Origin: Heterodera schachtii
Taxonomy: Eukaryota > Nematoda > Chromadorea > Rhabditida > Heteroderidae
Reading direction: 5' to 3'
Assembly: GCA_023374025.1 (NCBI GenBank)
Contig: SIJG01000007.1
Span: 539,852-603,851 of the forward strand
DNA length: 64,000 bases
The notes under the pieces are model-generated. The model saw nothing but the letters and a program-made list of their open reading frames with translations, made no database searches and was not told where the DNA came from. Shown one piece after another: positions 23,543 through 33,649 of this stretch. The position numbers were made by a program, and so were the translations under genes. Positions within the stretch are counted from its first letter, which is position 1; each line of letters begins with the position of its first letter.

Positions 23543-24489
23543 TAGAGTGCCACGGGACCGGGAATTTTTGCCAAAACCGGGACCGGGACTTGCCGGGACC
23601 TGAGAAGCCGGGACCGGGACCGGGACCTCGATTTTTTTTCGGGACCGGGAACCGGGACTTTTTAAAAATTCAAAAAATTTTTAAAAAATTCAAATTTTAA
23701 TTTATTTCAATTAAAAATAATACAAAATTAAATTTTTATTTTGTTTTTTATTTAATAAAATCCAAAAGTTAAAGCATAATTAAATTAATGAAAATTTTCA
23801 AACTAAATTTATTTAAATTATTTTTTTAAATAATCATTTTTGGACTAAATGATCGAATATATTAGAAATTTATATTACTTTTCTGATCATTTTTTTGGTG
23901 CGCTTTTTCCAAAAAATTTTTGTGGAGAAAGGGGAGACCGGCGGTGCCGATAGGCGCCGCCGGGGAAAATTTTGAAAATTTGAGTGCAATTTGTTAACAG
24001 ATTATCAACAAAAAGGCAAGTTTTTTGGATTTATTAGGCTCAATTTAACGTATTTTCATTTAAAAAAATAACAAAATATATATAAATAAAAAAAATATAT
24101 GCTAAATCATATTTTGTCGATAGGAAAACCATGAGTATACAAAAAGAAAATTCAAAATATTTTAATTTCCGTAGAGGGATTGAACCAGGGAAAAGAAGAA
24201 GACAAAAGTCAAGGGGACTAGCCACTAGGCCATTTGCACAATTGGTTATGAGACTCTTAAAGGAACTTTTTAATCATTTTTTAAATATTTTTTCCTTTGA
24301 CCCCAATTTTCATCACTAATTTTTCACTCAGACCCCCATTCTTACCAGTGCTTGTTTTTCCCGGTTCCCGGTTGCCCTACCGGGACCGGGACCGGGACCT
24401 GAGCTTTTCAAAATCCGGGACCGGGAACCGGGACCGGGACCTCGGATGACCGGGAATTCCCGGCCCGGTCCCGGTCCCGTGGCACTCTA
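23543..24489. mobile_element. hAT-like non-autonomous transposon, exact 8-bp TSD
   Basis: The ends are TAGAGTGCCACGGGACCGGG and the reverse complement, flanked by exact GTTGGTAC duplications (23535-23542 and 24490-24497). Subterminal regions are packed with CCGGGACCGGGA words in opposite orientation at the two ends. The 947-bp interior has no transposase frame. It holds one inverted GGCGGCGCC hairpin (23938-23963) and a tRNA-like module (24170-24233). Confidence 0.92.
24170..24233 (-). repeat. tRNA-like module inside the hAT-like element
   Basis: The minus strand shows an A-box-like TGGCCTAGTGGCTAGTCC and a B box, CTGGTTCAATCCC, 35 nt apart, ending CTCTACGG. The T-arm side (CCCTGGTTC-AATCC-TCTAC) resembles the modules in the 1371-2342 element. 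There is no acceptor pairing, so this is a tRNA-derived relic. Confidence 0.55.
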
Positions 24490-24854
24490 GTTGGTACCTC
24501 ATTTTTTCGAAAAAGAATTTTTTTCAGTACCGAAAAAATAATAAACGAGAAATAACAATTTAAAAGCAAAATTCGCAAAAGGGAGCATGCGAAGACGGAG
24601 CAAGTAGTGGGGCGAGACGGAGGGCGGAGGAAGCAGTCTGACGAGCGCCACAGACCTCGAAAACCCCTAAAAATATGTTTTCTTTGTAATTTATAAAGGT
24701 ATAATTTTTGTTCGAATTCGGGTTCATACATTTTTTAGGGGGGGGGGGGGGGGTCGACCCCCCCCTCGCTCGCAAGGGGGGGCTAGCGAGGGGAGGGGGG
24801 GTTCGCAGCGAAGGGGGGGCCGGTGTAAAAGAGGTGGGGGGAGGGGGTCCGCAG

Positions 24855-25416
24855 TAGAGAAAGGCAAAACAACTTATTTATTACTTTATTCGGGCGAACA
24901 ACCTTCACGTTGTTATTTAATTATTAACAATGTTCATTTTGCCAACAACGTATAAAACAACTTATTTTTAAAATTCCCGTACATTTAAAAAAATTTATTT
25001 TAGCGGGAAATATCACTTGGGAGAGAGATAAGGCAAAATGAGAGAGTGCAGAACTTTCAGTCCCAGTCATACAAAACTATTTCTGCGTCTATGACCGAAG
25101 GAATCAGCGAAGAAGGGAACTAAACTTTCTTCCCATTGCACTCTCTCTTAAAATTATTTTCTCTACCCTCCTTCATCCAAAAATGTTTTGTCTGACCAAT
25201 ACTGAAAGTTCAGCACTCTCTCATTTTGCCTTATCCCTCTCCCAAGTGATATTTCCCGCTAAAATAAATTTTCAAAAATGGACGGAAATTTTAAAAATAA
25301 GTTGTTTTATACGTTGTTGGCAAAATGAACATTGTTAATAATTAAATAACAACTTAAATGTTGATCTCCGAAGAAACAATTTTTTTAATAAGAAAAAGTT
25401 GTTTTGCCTTTCTCTA
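24855..25416. mobile_element. hAT-like foldback element with long TIRs, exact 8-bp TSD
   Basis: Terminal repeats start TAGAGAAAGGCAAAACAACTT and are flanked by exact GTCCGCAG duplications (24847-24854 and 25417-25424). The arms stay inversely repeated over about 200 bp each, for example GATAAGGCAAAATGAGAGAG on the left and CTCTCTCATTTTGCCTTATC on the right. The element is 562 bp with no coding frame. Its RNA would fold into a long hairpin. Confidence 0.92.
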
Positions 25417-25491
25417 GTCCGCAGTGAGGGGGGGTCGCAAATTTTGAAAAATTTCTTAATAAATTCATTAAAAATCGAAAAAATTTTCCCC

Positions 25492-25651
25492 GGCGGCGCC
25501 TAGCGGCACCGCCGGAACCCAAAAATCCCAATTTTTCTTAAAAAAAATTGCTTAAAATCGCAAAAATAGGCCATTTTTTGGTGAAAATCTGTTAACAAAT
25601 CGCATTAAAAATTACAAAATTTTTCCCGGCGGCGCCTATCGGCACCGCCGG
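25492..25651. repeat. Pair of GGCGGCGCC hairpin repeat modules
   Basis: Two copies at 25492-25515 and 25628-25651 are 136 bp apart, each preceded by the same AT-rich module as the other copies. The flanking G-rich and poly-A segments resemble the interior of the 6509-7352 element, so this is probably a remnant of the same family. Confidence 0.65.
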
Positions 25652-26089
25652 CCCTCCTGTTTCCAAAAAATTTTTGGAAAAACCGCGCCGAAAAAAACTG
25701 TTTTTTGAAAAGGAAAAAAAAAAAGGTCTTCGGCGGCCGACCCCCTTCGCAAAATTTTTGGCCGACCCACCCCCCTTTTCTATGTATGTTCGGGTTCGGG
25801 AATCGGAATTTTGAAAAATAAAGGTCATATTCGTGATCATCGCCACAAATTCCTAGAAACGACTTTTTATTTGTAAATTCCAGGGGGGTCACAAAACAGA
25901 AAAGTACCATTTTGTTGAATAAAAATGCGATTTAAAGTTTTGGAAGCGTTGCCAAAATCAATTCGAATGCACAAATCCATAGCGAATGCAAAGGAAAATT
26001 GTTCGAATTTTGGGTAGGGGTTCGAAATGGGTCGAAACGGGTGTCGAATTCGTGACCAGCGACTCCGAAAACCTATAGATTGGCTGCTT

Positions 26090-26176
26090 GGCTCTAGTGC
26101 ACTTTATGAGTCCAATCGACATTTATGAGTCCAATCAACATAAAAGTCGATTGGACTCATAAAGTGCACTAGAGCC
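26090..26176. mobile_element. 87-bp palindromic MITE, exact 8-bp TSD
   Basis: The element is almost one hairpin: GGCTCTAGTGCACTTTATGA at the left is repeated inverted at the right, around a short loop holding a second ATTTATGAGTCCAATC copy. Exact duplications GGCTGCTT lie at 26082-26089 and 26177-26184. It is the smallest mobile element in the window and can only move in trans. Confidence 0.85.
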
Positions 26177-26365
26177 GGCTGCTTTTACTCTGAAATGTAA
26201 AAAGTTTTTATGGGGCTTAAACTCCACATGAGCCCATAAAAGTGCTAATTTTAAGAAATTCAAAGTGTGTATTCTGATTAGTGTATAAATGAAGTCGTCA
26301 CAAATACAAAATTATAATACACTCGGCCAGTCAATCGTCCTCTTTTTCACATTCTTCCGTTTGTC

Positions 26366-28066
26366 TCATGCGGTTGTGACTAGTTTTGTTTCCGTGTCCC
26401 CCTCTTCACACACGCTCCGGTTCAACTTCATCAATGGAATGTCGTTGATGCCACAGTTCAAAGCGTTTTCAGTCGTCTTCGGAGCTTCTGGCGTTGAACA
26501 TCCTCCGCCACAGTCCTCCGTTTCCTCTTCGCCGGTGCACGAGTCGGACGTGTACATGCTGGACGTGATGCTCGACCGCGACTCTTCGTCCTCCTCGCTG
26601 TACTTGCGCTTCGTGCCGCTCTTCTTCTTCTCTCCAATTGCTAACAATTCAATGCTTTGTTTGATGCCTCCAATTGGAACAATCAGTCGATTCTGTTGAA
26701 AAACATTCAGTATTCTCAACAGGCTGTCCATGCCCAGCAAATATCCATCGTCAGTGCTCGAGTAAGGCTGGTCGTCCAAAAAACCGTTAAAAGTCGAATG
26801 AGCAAAGTCGATCATTTTGACGGTGACCCCTTCGTTGGCTTTGCTTTTGTGCCCACTGCCGTCAAAGGCAATTAGCAATGAGCTGGAGAAGAAGCGAAAC
26901 CCTTCCACGTTGAGCAGTGTTTTACGCAATTTCAACAATTCCTTTAAAATTAAATGACGAAAATAAATGGTGATTGTGTTTTTGCACTTACCTCAATAAT
27001 ATGCATTGTCCTTGTTTTGCCAGCAACTTTGAAAAAGTGAAGGAGTGCATTATGAAACTGCATTCGGTCCATGCGTCGCCCTTCGTATTTATTCATAAAA
27101 CTTAAATGGTTCACAATTAATTCGAGTATTAGGAATAAAAAAACATCCGCCGAAAAACTGTGCAAATCTCGCCCCCCCCCCGCGCCACGCATTACTTACA
27201 TATATTCTCCCATTTCACGATCAAACAATTGCATCCCAACCAATCGGACGCCAATTTCGGAACTTGTCGACTGTCGGCATTTTTGCGTTTGCGTTAGTCG
27301 TTTTTGTGCGCTTGCGTCGTCGCCGTACTGACGAGTGCCTGAAGCAGAAATAAAATGAAAGAAAATGGCAAAATGGCGAACCCATTTTCAGGTCGATTAC
27401 ACAGGGCCGGTTGTATCTGCTGACCAAATCCTCGAGGAGCATGAAGCTTCTGTCGTGTCCTTTCAACAATTTTTGCACAATCTGAAACCATATTTCGTTG
27501 CATTGTTTTCTAATCAAAAAATCCCACAAACTTTGCTTTGGCATTGCCCAGCCCAATTATTTGCGGTCACCGATTTCTCCGCTTCTACTCGACCGCTTTT
27601 TACACGGAATGTCATCGAATGTTTCCTTTTGCCATTCGCATTTGTCGAGACAGTAGCAATACTTTTTTGAAATGAACAGCCTATTGAGGTGGGCAAATCA
27701 GCGATATTTTCCGATGGGTGTCGATGGCAACTGACAATTTGCTCTGTGCTCATCATTAAAGTCCCATCTTCAACATTTTGATTCAAACACTGCACTTTGA
27801 TTTTACCTTAAAATACATTAAGAAAAATAGGTGTTTAAAAATGTTAAATACTTACTGCACAGTTTTGCAGTGAATGGTGCCAACTTCGCATCCATTCGAG
27901 AATAAAATTCAAACTCTCGGTGATTGAAAGGTTTGCACACATGACCCAAGATTGAAAGAAGTCCCTTAAGAGGAAGCATAGTGAAAATTAGAATCTGCGT
28001 TTTAATTGGAATATTTTTACTCACAAAATGGCCACCAACTTGATGAGGAAATCCGGAAACTTCCAT
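26366..28066 (-). CDS. Inositol hexakisphosphate kinase family protein
   Basis: The family phosphorylates InsP6 (and InsP5) to inositol pyrophosphates with ATP. The first exon is 28025-28066, starting at the ATG of MEVSGFPHQVGGHF. Later exons give GHVCKPFNHREFEFY (near 27920), NNWAGQCQSK (to 27532), then 27382-27481 with the catalytic signature RPCVIDLKMG. The next exon reads GTRQYGDDAS..KC..STSSEIGVRLVGMQ. The last gives KMIDFAHSTF and DDGYLLGMDSLLRIL, which hold the Mg/ATP-binding SSLL..DG and IDF motifs. Introns are tiny; the one at 27482-27531 is 50 nt. The KKKSGTKRKYSEEDEE segment and poly-Ser C-terminus are extensions beyond the core. IP6K is favoured over IPMK because of the GTRQYGDD match, but the exact substrate cannot be read from sequence. 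It is transcribed away from the syntrophin gene. Confidence 0.92.
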
Positions 28067-29347
28067 TTTAATAAGAAAAATGACAGAGGACACGGCTGAA
28101 AAAGAAAGAATTAATGTCGAAAAAATAGAGGAGACAAATGTACAAAACAATCCAAAAAGAGTAAAAAATTGTGTGTCTTTTAAAAACATGAACAATTCAA
28201 ACAGACAGCGCCAGATGTGCTGATAAAATGAGACGGACGTGAATAATATTAGTCGGAAGGGGGGGGGGGGGGGGGGAGGGATTGACTGAATTAATTTTTG
28301 TGTTTGTATTTGTTCATAGTAAGTCAGTAATGTGTATGTATAGGAAGAGACACCACACCACAATCAGTTGATTTGGAGAGAGAAAGCGGCGCAGCAAAGG
28401 GAGGAATCATTTATTAATTGCACGACAAAAGAGGGGAAATGTACGTAGAGGGGGGCGGGGGGGGGGGGGGGGGGGAGAGGAGTGATTGTATCGCAAAAAA
28501 CAGGTCGAATTAATGAGAACCATTGCAAATCGGAAAGGCGGGCAAATGGGCAATTTCCCTGAAAATGGACAAATGCAAACGACAGATATTTTTGAAGCCG
28601 GTCACAAGCTCGGTCAGTGCGTAATAAAGATTAAATTTGGATTTTTATTTTAACGAAATAATGAATTGTATCCTAAACTGAATCTGGCCGGAAAATGAAA
28701 TTGCCTTATTGTTAGGTCGTTCTTTTAAAAATGAAACATGTGTTTGTACATATGAGCCGAATTTCATTTCAGGAAAGTGATTGACAATGAAAAGTGTGTG
28801 GGTGGTGGTGACATAGAACAACGGCTTTCTCAATTTTTATCTAAAAATAAAAACAGCGGATCGAATTTCATTCTTCTCGTATTATAATGACCGGATGATT
28901 GTTTCTGGATGATGATGAGTGACGAGAGTGATGAATAAAAAGAGTAATTGAGAAAAGAAAGGCATGTGAGGAATTCCCAGACAATTCACAGCAAAAGGCA
29001 TTGTCTGTTTGGTGGTCACATTTCACTTCTCTTGTTGGAGAATGAAAGTGTCATAAGTTTAATGCCTTGAGGCTTAACAAAAGCTAAGAAAAGGAACGGA
29101 CGGACGGACGTATGGCCATGGCAAAAACATTGGAATGGAAGAGAAGGAAGGGAAGGGAGGGAGGGCATTGGTTGGTTACTCACTCACTCTCTTATTCCTT
29201 CGTCACCCTTTTCCATTTGATGGAGGAGGCAGTCTCTCTGCTGTTCTTCGACAATCGATAAGCTCAGCAAAATTTGAGTAAAAAATGCACAGAAATTTTG
29301 AAGTTTTCGGCTAATATGTAATGGTGTGAGCTCTTATTCTCAACAAA
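28067..29347. promoter_or_regulatory. Divergent intergenic region between IP6K and syntrophin
   Basis: This 1.3-kb gap must hold the promoters of both divergent genes. I see two long G runs (about 28260-28276 and 28450-28475) and GA-rich stretches near 29130-29165, but no TATA box or other element I could assign. No coding exon was recognised. Confidence 0.4.
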
Positions 29348-32184
29348 ATGGTCAGCTCTTTGCGCAGTTCGCAGCTTGAAGTCTTGGTTGAGCGTCGCGA
29401 ATGGCACCGCGTCAACGTGTCACTCGAGGAGACCGCGTTGGTCCTTTCTCCGCTCAGTGATGGTTTTGTCGATTTAGGCGCGCCTTCGATGGAATTGACT
29501 GGTACCACCATTTAATTGATTACCTAATTAATTAAGCAGTGTAAATAAAACCAATGGATAAATATCATTATCATTTTGTGTATTCCGTTTCGCAGATGCA
29601 CTCGCCCCCAATATTGGAACATGGAATCCAAATCCCGAGAAACGTTTTGTGCGCATTCTCAAGCAGGAGAACCAGGGGTTGGGCATAAGCATTCAGGGAG
29701 GCGCGGAGGGGGGACGACCCATTGTGATCAGGTGTGTTGTGTTTTCGGAACCGCCCAGTTCGGCGCCGACCCTTTCGGCGCCGTTGCTAATAAATTTTCT
29801 CATTATCAACCAAATTAAATATTTTCGGTTTCATTCGATAGCTCTTAACGTTCTCTAGCCTGCAAAATTTCAAAAAATTTTTGAGTTTACAAAAAAAGTT
29901 ACGGCCAAAAAACCTCAAAATTGACTTTTTCATGGCTTTTTCAGAATGGAACAGAGAGAAATGTAAAGAAGAGAGAAAGTGCAACAGAAAGGGAGTATAT
30001 GGAAGAGAATTGGTCCTTCAATTTCGTGTTTTGAAAGTTTAAATTTTTCTCAAATTGATGCAATTTCGGAATTTTTAGGTCCAACTTAATATTTGCTTTT
30101 CAGTAAAATCTTTCCCGGAATGCCCGCGGATCAAACGGGCGCACTTTTTGTGGGCGATGTCATTTTAGCCGTAAGATTTCGCAACAAAAGGGAAGAAGCG
30201 TTCCATCATTTTTGAGGTCAATGGCGAGTCATTAGTCAATGCGCGGCATGACGAGGGTTTGTTTTGCATTTGGAAGTGATTTTCATGCCAAATTTTAATT
30301 AATTTGCCCTTTTTCAGCTGTTCGTGCACTTAAACAAGCCGGGAAAATGGTCAATTTGCAAGGCATTCAATTGATTCATTCGTTTGTCTACGACCTTTTT
30401 GAATTCTTTTCCCTTTTCAGTGCAATATCGGCGCGATTTGCACCTCCATCGGGAGAATATGCTGCACCGACTGAGTTGGGAGGAGAGTCGGGTCGGTGCG
30501 TCGTCGGCAGGGCCGACGACGAACGGACAAAGTGCGGGAGAAGCGCTGCGAAGTTTTGGACTCAAATTGGCATTTGTCACACGAAACCCACTCGAGGAGG
30601 AGGACCCGGAGAATCGGACCATCGAAATACGCTCGCACAGCGCCCGTCACATTCTGACGTTGAGGTGGCACTTTTGTTGGTCTAACTAATGGGATGAGAT
30701 GGGTTAGTTTAGTGTTGTTTTGATTCCTGAAGAGCGGTTTAAACCCTGACACATATTAAAAATTTGGAATTACTTTTCAAAGCCTACAAAAATTCCCTTC
30801 AAATTTTACTTTCCATTTGGATGATTTTTAAGTTAGTAAATTTTTTAAATTTTCTCGAAGGTGGAAATACTGCTGTTACATGTACAACATCACTAATTAT
30901 TATTCCCTAACTGTTATGCATTTTCCTTAAATGATGTGATGGATGTCGAATGTATTAGGTGTTCGTCTGCCACTGAAGCGGATGCTTGGTTCGAGGCCAT
31001 CCATTCGTGTGCCGACACTCTGCTGACTCAGGCGTTGGCACAAGTCAATCTGATCCTCGGACAAAGTCCGCAAGTGCTCCGCATGGGTTGGATGGCGGAG
31101 CAGGTCGTGCCGAATGCCAAAAATGAATGTGTCTGCTTTATGCTTGGCTTTTCCTACCGCCTTCCTTTGCTTTTAGGACGCCGCCATTGGTTGGAGGGCC
31201 GTTTTTGTGGCATTGACTGTCAACGACCTTCTCCTCTACGAGTCCGTTCCTGCGGTCAAACAAGTCAGCACAAAAACAAATTGCACACTATACAATATTA
31301 ATTATTGTGCCAATTCCACCGCTTTTTAGGAATGGGCCAACCCATCGTTCACTCGGCCGCTCATCGCCACGCGAGTGGTGAAACCCTCCCGTTTTGAACT
31401 GTTTTTGTACCAATTTCACTTTTCAGGTGCAGACCACTGCCCGCAGTTACCCTGTGATCATGGGTCTCTCCGACATTATCTCTTTCTCGACCCGAACCGG
31501 CACTCAGGAGGGCGTACGGACGCATTTGTTCCGCTTGGAAACGCACCGGGAATTGGCCTCGTGGGTCAAAGTAATGCCAATGCCATTCACACTTTGTATC
31601 CAAATTACGCCGAGTTAAACGCTGTGCTTTTAGGCTATCATCCAAAACACTTACGTCGCTTGCGAAACGATTCAGCAGGTGAGTGCGCCGTGCGTTTGGA
31701 ATGACCAGCAGTGCGAGCTGAGCATCCAACTCGACCGGGGCATCAAACTGAGCACCACCGGCGACGGCCAAATGCTGTGGCAGTACCCTTTCGAGGCCAT
31801 TCGCGCGACTGGCGACGATGGGCAGCAATTTTTGTGGATGGATTTTGGGGAACCAATTGGTGAACAGGTGGGCGAACGAACGGAACAGCAGGGGACCCTA
31901 ACCAAAACGAAGAAATTGAAAATTGTTTTTTAGTGAATGATCATCCTCATAAACTATTAACTAACAAAAAAAATTTTTTTTTTTTTTTGCTTTTCCTTGG
32001 CAATTTTCGTACTGCTGAACAATTGAAATTCAAAATCATTCAAAATAATGATGAGTTGAGGGGAATGAAAAGCATTCATTTAATCCTTAAGGAGGTCGAT
32101 TTGCTTTGTTCTCCCAAGGCGGTGGTGTTCATCCTTCACAGTTTTCTTGCCACAAAAGTTTACCAATTGGGTCTGTACACATGA
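29348..32184 (+). CDS. Syntrophin, dystrophin-complex adaptor (PH-PDZ-PH-SU)
   Basis: Syntrophins bind dystrophin/dystrobrevin at the membrane and recruit channels and signalling proteins through a PDZ domain. Exons: 29348-29501, 29596-29731, 30104-30170, 30217-30256, 30318-30362, 30421-30664, 30959-31103, 31177-31263, 31330-31374, 31427-31570, 31634-31867, 32092-32184. They total 1434 nt, 477 residues, the usual size. The PDZ domain has VRILKQENQGLGISIQGG with the GLGI carboxylate loop, KIFPGMPADQTGAL and VRALKQAGKMVNLQV. It splits the first PH domain, as in alpha/beta syntrophins. The second PH domain reads WRAVFVALTVNDLLLYESVP and HLFRLETHRELASWVK. The syntrophin-unique region ends VVFILHSFLATKVYQLGLYT. 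The intron at 30363-30420 has a GC donor. Best match by memory is the stn-1 type; gamma syntrophin (stn-2) is less likely. Confidence 0.94.
29790..29960. repeat. Intronic repeat shared with the element at 57.3 kb
   Basis: The segment around CATTCGATAGCTCTTAACGT, followed by CCTGCAAAATTTCAAAAAAT and AAAAAAGTTACGGCCAAAA, matches in order the stretch 57335-57445. It is a solo fragment of the same repeat family in the second syntrophin intron. I did not find its terminal repeats. Confidence 0.65.
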
Positions 32185-32321
32185 GAAATTAATGGACGAA
32201 TCTCTCCTGCTCGTCTTTCATTTTCATTGTTCTGTTCGTCTAGTCACACAATACACAGCTTTTTTTAACTTATATTCAGAAATAAATGATAAAGACAACA
32301 AAATAATAATGGTAAATTGTT

Positions 32322-33229
32322 TCAACCCAACTTCGGGGCTCCGTATGCATCTGGCATTCGTTCTATTGTGTACCGATGGTCACGGACATACTGAAAATGG
32401 TTGTCCCGGTTAATGGGACAAAAATAGTTTGGGACTTACCATTATCGGAACGCCGGGTATTTTGCGAATCCTTTGACGCAAATCCTTGTCGCAAGTGGCC
32501 ACAATGTAACACTTGTGCTGAAATATATGCGTATAATTTAACGACAGTCAAAACAATGAAACTCATTAACAGATGATTACCTGTGTGACTCGTTGAACGA
32601 TGCAATCGTCGGCATAAATGCCCTTGTGGGTGCATTGGAGTCGCTGGAAGCGGTTGTCCTTTATGATTTTTAGCGCCAGTTTGAACCGTCGTCCCATTTT
32701 CTCCAATTCGCCCAGCACACAGTCCGAAATATACGGCACCACTTTAGCGTACAGACAGTCCATGAACCCCTACAAAAACGTTACTTTTATACATGTGCAC
32801 TGAAAGTAAAAAGATAGACAGACCGTCATAATGTCGATTCGGTTTTTTATGGAAAAATTGACAAAATTTGTGTCGATAATGACGTGGAAGGGGGGCCCGA
32901 GTTGTGTGTTGTATTTGAGAAACATCGCTGCCGAAATCTTGGGGCTATCATTCCGAATTCATTGGTCACTAATCCCACCCCATAACTCACGCTTCCTTGA
33001 TTTTAAGTGCATTTTCATCTTCTTTGGCAGGTTTTTTCACGCGGATTTCATCTTTTCTGAATTTTTATAGCATTAATTAGCAATCATTAAGAAAATTCAA
33101 ATCCTAACATTCTGTCATCGGTTGGCTTGATCAGTTTCTGAAGCTTATTGCGGAATTTCTGAGTCTTTTTGTGTCGCCCCTAAAAAATCGAATTCTTTAA
33201 AAAATGGGTTAGAAAAACAAACGAACCAT
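32322..33229 (-). CDS. fcf1: FCF1, PIN-domain 18S rRNA processing factor
   Basis: FCF1/Utp24 is a nucleolar PIN endonuclease-fold protein of the small-subunit processome, acting at early pre-18S cleavage sites. Exons from the 5' end: 33227-33229 (ATG only), 33109-33179, 32991-33056, 32824-32944, 32581-32769, 32440-32517, 32322-32390. They total 597 nt, 198 residues, which is the usual FCF1 length. Visible motifs: GRHKKTQKF at the N-terminus, [20 protein letters not shown] with the first PIN aspartate, [36 protein letters not shown] with acidic PIN residues, [20 protein letters not shown] and [14 protein letters not shown]. The one-codon first exon is inferred from family length and splice phase. 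Upstream on the same strand are a tRNA-Met and UBR7. Confidence 0.94.
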
Positions 33230-33469
33230 TTGAAGTTAATGAACCAAGCAGTCACTGCTTTAAAATTAAATCAAAAATTAAGCAAACAAAAGAGGACCGA
33301 TATTAACTGATCGACAAAACGATCGTTTCTTTAAAATTATAAATAACGGAATCATGATTATAGAAAGGAGTCATTTATTCATTTACGGGAAAATCAGTGC
33401 AATTGGTATACTTAGAGAGTAAAAAATCGAAATATAACAGCATAAAAAATAAAATAATCAAAAAATTTT

Positions 33470-33541
33470 GCTCCGGGAGAGGGTCGAACTCTCGACCTTC
33501 AGATTATGAGACTGACGCTCTACCGACTGAGCCACCGAAGC
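33470..33541 (-). tRNA. tRNA-Met (CAT), elongator type
   Basis: The 72-nt minus-strand sequence folds fully: acceptor GCTTCGG/CCGGAGC (one G-U), D arm GCTC..GAGC, anticodon stem TCAGT/TCTGA with loop CTCATAA (anticodon CAT), T arm GAGAG-TTCGACC-CTCTC. A run of six T follows 11 nt after the 3' end on the transcribed strand as a pol III terminator. TTCGA in the T loop and a G-C first pair fit elongator rather than initiator tRNA-Met. It lies between two same-strand protein genes, in the 421-bp gap after UBR7. Confidence 0.95.
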
Positions 33542-33649
33542 ACACATGCAAGCACAAATGGAAATTATTTAAGAGATCTTTAAATCCAACCACCCAAATC
33601 GCAACCACTTGTCGTTCACTAAATGCAAAGTGAAATTTAATGCTTTTCT

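Larger units (their letters stand above)
23390..24725. mobile_element. Foldback element interrupted by a hAT-like insertion
   Basis: A block around 23398-23452 (AAAGAAAACATATTTTTAGG, then GGTTTTCGAGGTC) reappears inverted at about 24650-24712. This gives an outer inverted-repeat element whose middle holds the 947-bp hAT-like insert at 23543-24489. Outer ends and target duplication could not be fixed. A diverged relative of the arm (AGGGGTTTTGGGGTAGC, then ATATGACATCC) lies in the last intron of the histone gene near 43790-43840. Confidence 0.6.

Noticed and set aside
24131..24319. 62-codon plus-strand frame
   Set aside because: It lies wholly inside the hAT-like element and overlaps the tRNA-like relic; no transposase similarity.
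27818..28363. 181-codon frame overlapping the first IP6K exons
   Set aside because: It reads through introns and the 5' flank; only two pieces (exon 1 and the GHVCKP exon) belong to the kinase, separated by a GT-AG intron.
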